Assembly: GCF_000170895.1 (NCBI RefSeq)
Contig: NZ_ABCS01000027.1
Location: forward strand, 1-64,000
Reading direction: 5' to 3'
Source: Plesiocystis pacifica SIR-1
GTDB taxonomy: Bacteria; Myxococcota_A; Polyangia; Nannocystales; Nannocystaceae
Length of the DNA stretch: 64,000 nucleotides
Of the stretch, positions 45,419-53,714 are shown piece by piece. A program made the position numbers and the translations under genes. How positions within the stretch are numbered: the stretch's first letter is position 1; every line of letters starts with the position of its first letter. The notes beneath the pieces are model-generated. The model saw nothing but the letters and a program-made list of their open reading frames with translations, was not told the DNA's origin and ran no database searches.

Positions 45419-46258
45419 TCAGCTGCCCTCGCCAACGATGGCCAGGGTCTCGTAGGGCATCTCGATCTGAGCGTCGCGCAGGGCCTCGAACAGCCGCTCT
45501 CGCAGCTCCAGGCGCGCTTGGGTGTGGGTCCGCTCATCGTCGAGCCACACGCGCAGCTCCATGGCGACGTTGTAGTCGTTGAGCTCGGTGACGACGACCA
45601 CGGGCTCGGGCGCGTCGAGGTAGCGCACGTCATCGGCGACGACCCCGAGGGCGAGCGCGCGGGCCCGGCCGATGTCCTCGGTGACGCCGATGGTGAACGG
45701 GATGTCGAGGCGGAGGTTGGGGAAATTCGTGTACGAGGCGATGACCGTGTTGACGATCTGGCTGTTGGGGATCGCCAGCATCCGCCCGTCGACGGTCACG
45801 ACCCGCGTCGAACGCATCGTGATGTTCTGGACCTTCCCGTAGGCGCCGTCGATCTCGACCAGGTCCGAGATCACGAACGGACGATCCCAGAAGATGAACA
45901 GGCCGGAGATGATGTTCGACAAGGTGTCGCGGGCTGCGAAGCCGATCGTCAGCCCGACCACCCCCAGGCTCGTCAACAAGGAGGCCGTGTCGACCCCGAG
46001 CTGGGCGAGGGAGGTCACGACCCCAATGGTCAGCACCACGTACTGGAGCACGGTGAGGATGAAGGTCTGGGCGGTCTCGTCGAGCTTGGACTGGGAGAGG
46101 ACCGTCGAGGTCCCGCGGCGCAACAACCTCCACCCCAGCCACGCCACGATCAGCGTCACGCCAGCGACGACGAGGTCTGGGAGGAGGTCGTCGACGAGGT
46201 AGGCGGCGATGCGGGTGGGTGAGAAGAGCTCGATGAGTCGCTGGAGGATCTGTTGCAT
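45419..46258 (-). CDS. Small-conductance mechanosensitive channel family protein
   Basis: A 279-residue MscS-family channel. Three N-terminal TM helices (28-50, 65-85, 90-120) include the pore-lining TM3 (LLTSLGVVGLTIGFAARDTLSNIISGLFI), followed by the beta domain (RPFVISDLVEIDGAYGKVQNITMRSTRVVTVDGRMLAIPNSQI) and a C-terminal alpha/beta domain. It should release solutes on hypo-osmotic shock. It is the last gene of a five-gene minus-strand operon, 3 nt after the perM-like gene. Confidence 0.92.
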   Translation of the reverse strand: MQQILQRLIELFSPTRIAAYLVDDLLPDLVVAGVTLIVAWLGWRLLRRGTSTVLSQSKLDETAQTFILTVLQYVVLTIGVVTSLAQLGVDTASLLTSLGVVGLTIGFAARDTLSNIISGLFIFWDRPFVISDLVEIDGAYGKVQNITMRSTRVVTVDGRMLAIPNSQIVNTVIASYTNFPNLRLDIPFTIGVTEDIGRARALALGVVADDVRYLDAPEPVVVVTELNDYNVAMELRVWLDDERTHTQARLELRERLFEALRDAQIEMPYETLAIVGEGS

Positions 46259-46261
46259 GGC

Positions 46262-47710
46262 TCAGTCGTGCTGCGAGGGCTCGGGCTCGAGGTCCGGGTC
46301 CACCGGCGACGAGCGCGAGGCCGAGGCGCTCGAGATCGTCGACCAGCCCCCGGTGTTGCGCTTGCGTTCTCGGGTGGGCTTGCTGCGCTCGAACTTGCCC
46401 GAGCGCCGGCGCAGGTAGAGGAACACGGTCTGGAACACGCTGGCCACGGGGATGGCGAGCACGGCCCCGAGCAGGCCGCCGACGTCCAGGCCCGCGAGCA
46501 GGGCGAAGATCAACACCACCGGGTGAATGTTGGACGCGATGCCGATGATCTTGGGGTTGAGGTAGTTGGTCTCGAGCAGGTGGATGCCGACGAGCCAGCC
46601 GAGCACGGCCGCGGACTTGCCGAAGGCCAGGCCCGCCTCGAGGCCCAGGTCCCCCGAGAGCAGGGCCACGCCCATGACCGGGATCGTCGCAATCAGGATG
46701 CCGGCGACGGGGATGATGCTCAGCATCGCCGCGACCATGGCCAGCAAAAGGCTGTAGTGCACGCCGAAGATCAGCAGGCCGATGTAGGTCAGCGTCCCGT
46801 TGATCACGCAGATCAGGATCTGCCCCCGGGCCACCCCGGCCATGCCCTCGTCGATGCCCGCGGCCAGGTCCTCGAACTCGCCGAGGTAGACCTCGGGGAC
46901 CAGGGAGCGGGTGAAGCGACCGATGCGCTGGGTGTCGACCAGCACGAAGGCGGCGATCAGGAAGGCGAGGATGAAGTCGGCGAGGAAATTGGCGACGCCG
47001 GAGATGAAGCCGCGGACGCCGGCGGCGGCCAGGTCCGTGAGCTCGTCGCCCTTGCTGGCCACGATCTCGCGGATGATGTCGGACAGGCTGTCCTGCTTGG
47101 GCGGATCGGCCTCGATCACCCATCCCCCGCCCTGCTCGCGGACCTCGAGGTGGGCCTCGCTCAGGTCGACGCGGAAGCTGCCGTCGGCGCGCGGCTCGAC
47201 CACGACCTCGCTGAGCCCGGGGTCACGGCTCGCCCCCGCAGCGGCCCCGACCTCTTGGGCCACGTCGTCCGCCGTGCTGCCCGGGAGCAGGCCCGGGAAG
47301 GTGCGCTCGAACCACTCGCTGGCCTTGGGCAGCCACTCCTCGTTGAAGGTCGCCACGGCCTCGGGGGTCGAGTCGCGCAGGGCCGAGAGATCGGTGACCA
47401 CTCGGGGCAACAGGCCGCCGAAGAAGCCGGCGAGCATGGCGAAGAGCACCAGGTAGACCACCCCGACCGCGCCGAAGCGGCCGATCGCCGGGGCCAGGCG
47501 CCGAACCACGGGCTCGAGCATGTAGGCGATCAGCGCGCCGAACACGAAGGGCAGCACCACCCCGTGGAAGAGCGCGAGGATGAGCAGGAGGAACAGCGCG
47601 AAGCCCCACAGCTTCGAGAACTCGCGGACGGTGGCCAGCAAGCCCTCGCGGGGGGCCTCCTCGGCCTCCGCCTCGCCCTCTTCGGGTCGGTCCGTGTCGG
47701 ATCCGCTCAC
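46262..47710 (-). CDS. AI-2E/PerM family transporter
   Basis: A 482-residue polytopic protein of the AI-2E transporter (PerM/YdiK) family. An N-terminal acidic tail precedes TM pairs at about 30-80. A large non-membrane insert (95-215) contains the Asp/Glu-rich LRVDLSEAHLEV-like strands. TM segments at 235-400 contain the family stretches GVARGQILICVINGTLTYIGLLIFGV and YLNPKIIGIASNIHPVVLIFALLAG. Members export small molecules or Na+/H+; the substrate is not predictable. The start is GTG 47710, with GATACT 8 nt upstream, yet only 16 nt from the kinase stop, so it may also be in the upstream operon. Confidence 0.88.
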   Translation of the reverse strand: MSGSDTDRPEEGEAEAEEAPREGLLATVREFSKLWGFALFLLLILALFHGVVLPFVFGALIAYMLEPVVRRLAPAIGRFGAVGVVYLVLFAMLAGFFGGLLPRVVTDLSALRDSTPEAVATFNEEWLPKASEWFERTFPGLLPGSTADDVAQEVGAAAGASRDPGLSEVVVEPRADGSFRVDLSEAHLEVREQGGGWVIEADPPKQDSLSDIIREIVASKGDELTDLAAAGVRGFISGVANFLADFILAFLIAAFVLVDTQRIGRFTRSLVPEVYLGEFEDLAAGIDEGMAGVARGQILICVINGTLTYIGLLIFGVHYSLLLAMVAAMLSIIPVAGILIATIPVMGVALLSGDLGLEAGLAFGKSAAVLGWLVGIHLLETNYLNPKIIGIASNIHPVVLIFALLAGLDVGGLLGAVLAIPVASVFQTVFLYLRRRSGKFERSKPTRERKRNTGGWSTISSASASRSSPVDPDLEPEPSQHD

Positions 47711-47726
47711 CGGCGGAGAGTATCAA

Positions 47727-49064
47727 CTAGGCCGCGAGCACGCCGACGCTCGTGCTGGGGTCGTCGGGGTCGTGAAACACTCGGATCGGCGCGCCGACCT
47801 CGAGCTTGGCGATCAACAGGGAGTCGCGGCTATAGGCGTAGCCGCTGTGACGGGTCCCCTCGACCGCGTACTCGTAGTCGACGTAGGTGCCCGTCTGGCC
47901 GGTATTGGCCCCGGTGACCTCGCCCTGGACCTCGACGCCGGAGGTGTAGAGATTGCGCGCGCGTCGACGGCCGCCATACAGGGTGTAGAGCACCGTAGCG
48001 ACCATCAGCGCGGGCCCCGCCGCCAGGCTCGCCATTCCCACGCTCCCGCCCACCATGGCCCCGATCACCCCCAAGGTCATGAACGCGATCGCCGGGATCA
48101 TCGCCCGGTTGAGCTCGTGCGGATGGGAGGTCCGGATGGCGAGCTCCTTCGAGACCTGCGGCGTGAGCTCCCGGCCGCCGGTGGGCGCGAGGGTCCCCGG
48201 CCCGGCGGGCGCGACCTTGGCCAGCGCGGCCCCGGGCTTGCTGCCTCCCACGGGGACCAAGCTGCGCCCGCCGTCCTCGCTGTCGAGGATCTCGAGGGCC
48301 TGCGCCGCCGACTGGGGCCGCGCCGTGGGGTCGACGCGGGTGAGCCCCAAGAGCAGCTCGCGGACGGAGGCGGGCAGCTGCTCGAGGCTCGCGGCCTCGA
48401 TCTGCATGCTCGCGTCGAGCAGCGACTGGGGGTGGCGGTGGCTGAAGGCGTGGGCCAAGGTCGCGCCGAGGCCGTAGAGGTCGGAGCGCGCGTCGGCCCG
48501 GCCCAGGGACTGCTCCGGGGCCATGTAGCCCGGCGTCCCGAGCACGGTCATCCCGCCGGTGATCCCGGGCACGGCGAGGTCTCGGACCGCGCCAAAGTCG
48601 ACGAGCACCGGCTCCCCCGAGCCGCGCAGCACGATGTTGTCGGGCTTGATGTCGCGGTGGATGACCGGCGGCAAGAGCCCGTGCAGGTAGCTCAAGATGG
48701 CGAGCAGCGCCCGGCACAGCGCCTCGGCCTCGTCGCCCGTCCAGCGCCGGCCTGCCTCGATCTCCGCGCCGAGGGTCGGGCCGAAGACGCGCTCGCTGAC
48801 GATGTAGAAGTGGACGCCGCCTTCGGCCTCGCGCTCGGCCTCGAAGGCCTCGATGAAGCGCGGGATCCCGGCATGCGCGAGGGCGCCGAGGACCTTGGCC
48901 TCGCGCTCGAACTGCTCGACGGGCTTCCAATTGGGCACCTCCCGGAGCAGCAGCTCCTTGATGACCACCGGCTCCCCGGTCTCGCGCAGCGTCGCGGCGT
49001 GGGTCTTGCCAAAGCCCCCCTCGCCGAGGAGCTCGCCCAACTCATAACGCTCGAGGGCAGACAC
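47727..49064 (-). CDS. Ser/Thr protein kinase with C-terminal membrane domain
   Basis: A 445-residue Hanks-type kinase. It has the Gly loop GEGGFGKTH, Lys in VVIKELL, catalytic HRDIKPDN, metal-binding DFGAV, and PGYMAPEQS. After a linker it has two TM segments near 330-375 (MIPAIAFMTLGVIGAMVGGSVGMASLAAGPALMVATVLY) and a DUF3592-like beta domain (VEVQGEVTGANTGQTGTYVDYEYAVEG). GTG 49064 is chosen because GGAGG lies 5 nt upstream; a longer form to 49139 would start inside the intergenic stretch. Its place between lapB and transport genes suggests control of envelope functions, which is inference. Confidence 0.9.
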   Translation of the reverse strand: MSALERYELGELLGEGGFGKTHAATLRETGEPVVIKELLLREVPNWKPVEQFEREAKVLGALAHAGIPRFIEAFEAEREAEGGVHFYIVSERVFGPTLGAEIEAGRRWTGDEAEALCRALLAILSYLHGLLPPVIHRDIKPDNIVLRGSGEPVLVDFGAVRDLAVPGITGGMTVLGTPGYMAPEQSLGRADARSDLYGLGATLAHAFSHRHPQSLLDASMQIEAASLEQLPASVRELLLGLTRVDPTARPQSAAQALEILDSEDGGRSLVPVGGSKPGAALAKVAPAGPGTLAPTGGRELTPQVSKELAIRTSHPHELNRAMIPAIAFMTLGVIGAMVGGSVGMASLAAGPALMVATVLYTLYGGRRRARNLYTSGVEVQGEVTGANTGQTGTYVDYEYAVEGTRHSGYAYSRDSLLIAKLEVGAPIRVFHDPDDPSTSVGVLAA

Positions 49065-49098
49065 TTCGTCCTCCACCTCCCTACCCCACGTCCACGAC

Positions 49099-50226
49099 TC
49101 AGTCGCTCCCGGCGGCGATCGCCGAGTCCCACGCGCCACAGTTGCCGCAGCGGAAGGTGAAGCGCTCCATCTTCGTGCCGCAGCGCCGACACAGCAGGCT
49201 GGAAGGCTGGGCCTGACGCATGGCGGACTCTCGGGCGAGCTCCCGCTGACCCCGGGACAGGCGCAGGCGGACCAGGCTCAGCTGGGCGGCGGGGCTGCGC
49301 TCGGCGACGCGGTCGAGGGCCGCGGCGGCCTGGTCCGGGTGCTGGCGGGCGACCTTCTCGGCCAGCGCGACGACCAGCAGGGGCTCCCGGGCGATGCGCA
49401 AGCTCGACAGCATGCGCTCCATCAGGTCGCCGTGGCGCCGGTTCTCGCTCGCCCACTCCCACGCCTCGGGCACGATCGAGCGGGCGCCGGCGGGGCTGAG
49501 CTCCCAGGCGCGCTGCCACGACTCGAGGGCCTCCCCGGGGTCGCCCAGGGCCGACTCGACCCGGGCGCGCACGGCCCAGCAGTGGCCGCTGTCCGGGGCC
49601 AGGTCCACGGCCCGCTCGGCGAGCTTGCGGGCCTTCTTGTCGACGCCGTCCTCGAGGGCCTCGCTGGCCTGGCCGGCCACGGCGTGGCCCCGGCCGACGC
49701 GGGCGTCGAGGGCCCGGCGCCCCTCGACCTGCTTCTCGAGCCGCTCCCAGGCGGCCGCGGCTCGCTCCCAGGCCCCCGCGCGCTCGAGGGCGCGCGCCAG
49801 GGTCTCGAGGGTCGCGACGCTGCGCGGGGCCAGGCTCACGGCCCGGACCAGGGCGCCGACGGCCGCGCGCTCGTTGTTCTCGGCGAGCAGGTCCCGGCCC
49901 AGGCCGACCAGCGCCGCCACGCGCTGCTCCGCCGGCAGGTCCGCCGAGGCGAGCACGGTGCGGTGCACGGCCTTGGCCCGCTCGATGCGGCCGCGCCGAC
50001 GATCGAGGGCGGCCAGGGCCAGGAACACCGTCGGATCCCCGGGCTCGGTCTCGCAGATCCGCTCGAGCTCCTGGGCGACGTTCTCCCGGTCGCCCTCGGC
50101 GAGCTCGTAGAGCACGCGCTTGCGCCGGGCGAGGTGCTCGACGGCCGCCCGCTGCGGGGCCACGTACCACCAGCCCACGCCAAAGCCGACGAGCAGGCAG
50201 ACCAGGGCGATGATCACGAAGCTCAC
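49099..50226 (-). CDS. lapB: LapB (YciM)-like TPR protein with rubredoxin domain
   Basis: A 375-residue protein with an N-terminal TM anchor (FVIIALVCLLVGFGVGWWYV), a cytosolic tetratricopeptide region (about 45-330), and a C-terminal four-Cys rubredoxin-type zinc site (CRRCGTKMERFTFRCGNCGAWDS). This is the LapB layout; in enterics LapB adjusts LPS synthesis by steering LpxC to FtsH proteolysis. Its GTG overlaps the upstream stop (GTGA). The upstream gene looks LapA-like, matching the usual lapAB pairing. Whether it controls LpxC in this organism is not shown. Confidence 0.85.
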   Translation of the reverse strand: MSFVIIALVCLLVGFGVGWWYVAPQRAAVEHLARRKRVLYELAEGDRENVAQELERICETEPGDPTVFLALAALDRRRGRIERAKAVHRTVLASADLPAEQRVAALVGLGRDLLAENNERAAVGALVRAVSLAPRSVATLETLARALERAGAWERAAAAWERLEKQVEGRRALDARVGRGHAVAGQASEALEDGVDKKARKLAERAVDLAPDSGHCWAVRARVESALGDPGEALESWQRAWELSPAGARSIVPEAWEWASENRRHGDLMERMLSSLRIAREPLLVVALAEKVARQHPDQAAAALDRVAERSPAAQLSLVRLRLSRGQRELARESAMRQAQPSSLLCRRCGTKMERFTFRCGNCGAWDSAIAAGSD

Positions 50227-50810
50227 GCGGGCGCCCCCGGCTCATCGTCGGACTTCTCGCCTGGCGGGCCGAAGCGCTGCTGGCCGTTGGCCGCGCTGTT
50301 GGGCCCGACCCGCGGCCGCCACACCCCCGCTTGGGTGTCGAGGGTGGTCAGCTCCGCCCCGCTCTCCCCCAGCATCCGCTCGCGGCGCATCTTCTCCGTC
50401 ATCACCTTCTTGGCCCGACTCTCGAGCCGGGCCTCGGCCGCGAGGATCTCGTCCTCCTCCTGCTGGCGCAGGGGCAAGGTGCGCAGCTCGAGGATCTCGC
50501 GCTCGAGCTCCCGGCGGCGGCGCTGGTCGATGGCCTGCGAGCGGACCCGAAAGGGCGCCGCGACCAGCAGGGCCAGGAGCAAGCTCGCGCAGCCTCCCCA
50601 GCCCGCCATCACCAGGGCGACGTTCATCTCGACCCGCTTGCGGACCAACGGATCGACGAAGTCGAAGCGTGGCACCAAGAGCACGACCTCGACCCAGGCC
50701 CGGTTCTCCTGGAGCACGAGCGAGAACCAGATCAGCCCGAGGGTGAACAGGATGAGGCTGACGCCCACGTATGCCTTGCCGAGGACGGTCACGATTTCGG
50801 CGCGGACCAT
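50223..50810 (-). CDS. LapA-like membrane protein
   Basis: A 195-residue protein with two TM segments (about 12-32 and 62-85) separated by a periplasmic loop, then a charged coiled coil (RRRRELEREILELRTLPLRQQEE) and a disordered tail. The layout (TM, Q-rich turn LQENRAWVEVVLLVPRF, TM, coiled coil) matches LapA/DUF1049, although it is longer than the ~100-residue family norm. It is coupled by GTGA to lapB. ATG 50810 is used; TATGGT overlaps this ATG on the minus strand, so the true start could be the GTG about 18 nt inside. Confidence 0.65.
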   Translation of the reverse strand: MVRAEIVTVLGKAYVGVSLILFTLGLIWFSLVLQENRAWVEVVLLVPRFDFVDPLVRKRVEMNVALVMAGWGGCASLLLALLVAAPFRVRSQAIDQRRRRELEREILELRTLPLRQQEEDEILAAEARLESRAKKVMTEKMRRERMLGESGAELTTLDTQAGVWRPRVGPNSAANGQQRFGPPGEKSDDEPGAPA

Positions 50811-50892
50811 AGCATGGGCAAGACCGAGCACGGCTTGCTCCCGACCTCACGCGGATCCGTGCGAGCCCCTGCACACCCCGCCAGGGACGTTG

Positions 50893-50898
50893 TATTCT
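50893..50898 (+). promoter_or_regulatory. -10 element TATTCT, 6 nt before ATG
   Basis: TATTCT, CCGCTC, then ATG at 50905: the leaderless-type spacing again. It is divergent from the lapA-like gene. Confidence 0.62.
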
Positions 50899-50904
50899 CC
50901 GCTC

Positions 50905-51669
50905 ATGCTCTGGTCCCCTTCCCCCCGAGGCTCCTCCCTCGCCCTGGCCCTGGCCTTCGCCTTCACCGGCGGCCTCGTGGTCGGCTGCACCACCACCGAC
51001 GGAAAGAGTGAAGTCGACAAGGAGCTCGAGAAGGCGCGGGCGGAGGCCGGCAAGCGCAAGGCCGCGGAGTGCTACCCCTCCAGCAAGGAGCCCTGCTACT
51101 TCCTCGCGGACGGCAAGGTCGGGCCCGAGGGCACCGCCGGCCGCGGCATCTGCAAGGAGGGCCTCCGGGTCTGCGACGAGGGCGGCTTTTGGGGGGCCTG
51201 CGACGGCGCCGTGCTCCCGGCCGCCGAGCTGTGCAACAAGATCGACGACGACTGCAACGGCCGCGTCGACGACGGCTTCGAGCGCGACGGGACCAAGTGC
51301 TTCGCCGGCGAGGGCGAGTGCCGCGCCGAGGGCACCTACTCGTGCAGCCCCGACGGCAGCCAGTCGGTGTGCAGCGCCACCGCCAAGCAGCCCTCCCCCG
51401 AGGTCTGCGACGGCCGCGACAACGACTGCGACGGCACCATCGACGACGGCGACGTCGAGGGCACCGGCGACAGCTGCAAGACGGGCCAGTCCGGCATGTG
51501 TTCCGAGGGCGTCAAGCAGTGCGTCGCTGGGGCCATCAAGTGCATGCCCAGGCACACCCGCACCGTCGAGATCTGCGACAACAAGCAGGACGAGGACTGC
51601 GACGGCAAGGTCGACGAAGAGGGCTGCATCTCCGAGGAAGAGGCCCGCCAAGCTGGCGTGCTGAAGTAG
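50905..51669 (+). CDS. MopE-like metal-binding-motif lipoprotein
   Basis: A 254-residue predicted lipoprotein (lipobox VVGC). The mature part has three copies of the putative metal-binding motif of PF11617 type: ELCNKIDDDCNGRVDDG, EVCDGRDNDCDGTIDDG and EICDNKQDEDCDGKVDE, with Cys-containing spacers (CYFL, CDEGGFWGACDG, CSATAKQ). The Asp-rich DNDCDG cores probably bind Ca2+ and are crosslinked by disulfides. Such proteins are very common on myxobacterial surfaces. The transcript is predicted leaderless. Confidence 0.87.
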   Translation: MLWSPSPRGSSLALALAFAFTGGLVVGCTTTDGKSEVDKELEKARAEAGKRKAAECYPSSKEPCYFLADGKVGPEGTAGRGICKEGLRVCDEGGFWGACDGAVLPAAELCNKIDDDCNGRVDDGFERDGTKCFAGEGECRAEGTYSCSPDGSQSVCSATAKQPSPEVCDGRDNDCDGTIDDGDVEGTGDSCKTGQSGMCSEGVKQCVAGAIKCMPRHTRTVEICDNKQDEDCDGKVDEEGCISEEEARQAGVLK

Positions 51670-51690
51670 GCGCCTCCCCTGCTGCTCTCG

Positions 51691-51728
51691 ACCCGCGCAG
51701 GCGCTCTCGGGCGCCCAGCGCGGGTTTT
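51691..51728 (+). terminator. Intrinsic terminator after the MopE-like gene
   Basis: ACCCGCGC (51691-51698) pairs with GCGCGGGT (51718-51725), with an inner GGCGC/GCGCC stem, followed by TTTTG. It is the best Rho-independent terminator in the window. Confidence 0.85.
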
Positions 51729-51815
51729 GCGTGAGTCCGCTCCCTCCGCCGCCTCCGCCGCCCGCTGCTCGCGCAGTCTCGCCCTGGGCCGCCATCGCGA
51801 CTACCCTCCCCGGCC

Positions 51816-52454
51816 ATGACGACGGGACACGAGCGCACTCGGTTGGTCATCGGCATCGCGGGCGGGAGCGGCTCGGGCAAGAGCACCGTCGCCAACGCGC
51901 TGGGCTCGGCCCTGCCCGACGGCAAGGTCGCGACCTTGCGCCACGACAGCTACTACTGCGACCGGCCGGACCTGACCCTCGCCCAGCGCCACGAGCTCAA
52001 CTACGACCACCCCGAGGCCCTCGACACCGCCCTGCTCGTCGAGCACATCCAGCACCTCAAGGCGGGCAACCCCGTCGAGGTCCCGATCTACGACTTCAAG
52101 ACCCACCGCCGCCTCGCGGAGACCCGCCGGGTCGACCCGGCGGCGGTGATCATCGTCGAGGGCATCTTGGTGTTCGTCGACGAGCACCTCACCCGCGAGC
52201 TCGACATCAAGATCTTCGTCGACACCGAGCCCGACATCCGGGCCATCCGCCGCATCCGCCGGGACATCCGCCAGCGCGGCCGCGACTTCGAGTCCGTGCG
52301 CAAGCAGTACTACGAGACCGTCCGGCCCATGCACATCCACTTCGTCGAGCCGAGCAAGCGCAAGGCGGACCTGATCATCCCCGAGGGCGGGGAGAACCGG
52401 GTGGCGATCGACGTGCTGGTGGCCCGGCTGCGCGCCGCCAGCGACGAGCAGTAG
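51816..52454 (+). CDS. udk: Uridine kinase
   Basis: A 212-residue nucleoside kinase that phosphorylates uridine and cytidine in pyrimidine salvage. The P-loop is GGSGSGKST (residues 16-24). LRHDSYYCDRPDLT, NYDHPEALDT, PIYDFKTHRR and the lid RIRRDIRQRGRDFESVRKQYYETVRPMHIHFVEPSK are characteristic of Udk. Length is normal. TACCCT lies 8 nt before the ATG, so the transcript is probably nearly leaderless. Confidence 0.95.
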   Translation: MTTGHERTRLVIGIAGGSGSGKSTVANALGSALPDGKVATLRHDSYYCDRPDLTLAQRHELNYDHPEALDTALLVEHIQHLKAGNPVEVPIYDFKTHRRLAETRRVDPAAVIIVEGILVFVDEHLTRELDIKIFVDTEPDIRAIRRIRRDIRQRGRDFESVRKQYYETVRPMHIHFVEPSKRKADLIIPEGGENRVAIDVLVARLRAASDEQ

Positions 52455-52566
52455 GGCCAGCCGATAGCAGTCGCCCACCCCGGCCGTGCCGGGACCCATG
52501 ATCCACGAAAGCGTCGTCTACGGACTCAGCTGGCGTTGAACCCGTGGGCGGCTGTCTTTCTCGGTA

Positions 52567-52690
52567 GGCTGCTGAAATTCGCCGCGCGTCGTCAGGTGCG
52601 TCGCTACGCGTCGAGGCCAAGGAGCAAAACCGCCGCTGTATCGGGCATACTAGAGGCGTACCTGACGTCGTGGGGTGATTTTCAGCAGCC
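52567..52690. mobile_element. MITE-like element with 31-bp imperfect inverted repeats
   Basis: A 124-bp element. The left arm 52567-52597 begins GGCTGCTGAAA and ends GTCAGGT; the right arm 52660-52690 is its inverse with 26 of 31 positions matching. TTTCAGCAGCC-type ends occur on several DDE-transposase insertion sequences, so a non-autonomous derivative is likely. No transposase is encoded and no clean target duplication is visible. It ends 8 nt before the stop codon of the SPFH gene. Confidence 0.72.
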
Positions 52691-52698
52691 TGCTAGGC

Positions 52699-53571
52699 TC
52701 AACGCGTATCGAGCAGCATGCCCTCGCCGTCGGTGATCACCACCTTCGTATTCGGCGACTGGGCCAGCTCGCGGAAGGCCTCGATGCCCAGGAATTCCAG
52801 CACCCGCGCGTCGAGGCTGTCGCTGAGCATCTCGTTGGCCTCCTGCGTGCCCGCGGCCTCGATCTTCGTGGCCTCGGCCGTGGCCCCGGCGTCGATCAGC
52901 TTGGCGTCTCGGCGGCCCTCGGCCTGAATCTGGACGATCTGCCGATCGGCCTCGGCGGCGATGATCCGCCGGTCGGCCTCCTGGCGCTCTTGCTGAAGCA
53001 CGAACTGCATGCGCTGGGACTCCTGCTCGGCCTCGAGCTTCATCTCGATGGCGCGGGCGAGACCGGGCGGCAAGGAGATGCTCTTCATCAGCACGGACTC
53101 GATCACGAAGCCGCGCTCCTCGACGACCTCCATCATGCGCGCGGCGATGGCCTGCTCGATGGCCGAGCGCTGGGCGCTGTGCATGTCCTTGGCGAAGTAG
53201 CGGGCGCACACGTCCGCGGACGCCGAGCGGAACACCGGGAGGATCAGCGACTGCTCGTAGTTGGGCCCGATCTGGCGCAGGATCTCGGGCGCCTGCTCGG
53301 GGTTGATGCGGTAGAGGATGGAAATCTCCGAGCTGATCGTCAGGCCTTCCTTCGAGGGCAGGCCCAGCATCAGCTCCAAGTTGACCGTGCGCGTCGGCAG
53401 GCGAAACACCTTGGTGTTGAAGGTGTTGACCGAGTTGACGCCGGGGTACAGGACCTCGTCTTGGATCTCGCCGAGCTTGCGCTTGACGCCGACCTCGTCC
53501 TGCATGACGCGAACACAAGCCGACATGCTCAGGCATGCCAGCACAGCGGGGAACAACCTTGCGATTTTCAT
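52699..53571 (-). CDS. SPFH/prohibitin-domain lipoprotein
   Basis: A 290-residue protein with a signal ending in lipobox MSAC (Cys 19). An SPFH domain follows (EVGVKRKLGEI, TRTVNLELMLGLPSKEGLTISSEISILYRINPEQA) and then an Ala/Glu/Arg-rich coiled coil (RMQFVLQQERQEADRRIIAAEADRQIVQIQAEGRRDAKLI), as in HflK/HflC and stomatins. Lipid anchoring instead of a TM helix is less usual and places it on a periplasmic membrane face. ATG 53571 is preferred; a further in-frame ATG lies 27 nt upstream. No clear ribosome-binding site was seen. Confidence 0.85.
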   Translation of the reverse strand: MKIARLFPAVLACLSMSACVRVMQDEVGVKRKLGEIQDEVLYPGVNSVNTFNTKVFRLPTRTVNLELMLGLPSKEGLTISSEISILYRINPEQAPEILRQIGPNYEQSLILPVFRSASADVCARYFAKDMHSAQRSAIEQAIAARMMEVVEERGFVIESVLMKSISLPPGLARAIEMKLEAEQESQRMQFVLQQERQEADRRIIAAEADRQIVQIQAEGRRDAKLIDAGATAEATKIEAAGTQEANEMLSDSLDARVLEFLGIEAFRELAQSPNTKVVITDGEGMLLDTR

Positions 53572-53714
53572 CGCAGCAATTGGTAGTACGAATTGCATAA
53601 AGATCGCATGCGTGAAAACCCTGACACTCCCCGACGACCAGGCAGGCGGATTGCCCCCTGGTCTTTCGCGCATCGCCTGGGAATCCCAGCTCGATCCTGG
53701 GCGTAGGGCCGCCG

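Noticed and set aside
42553..45633. Long minus-strand open frames opposite the astacin gene
   Set aside because: Their internal repetition is the complement of the WxEGWT repeats; no independent coding signal.
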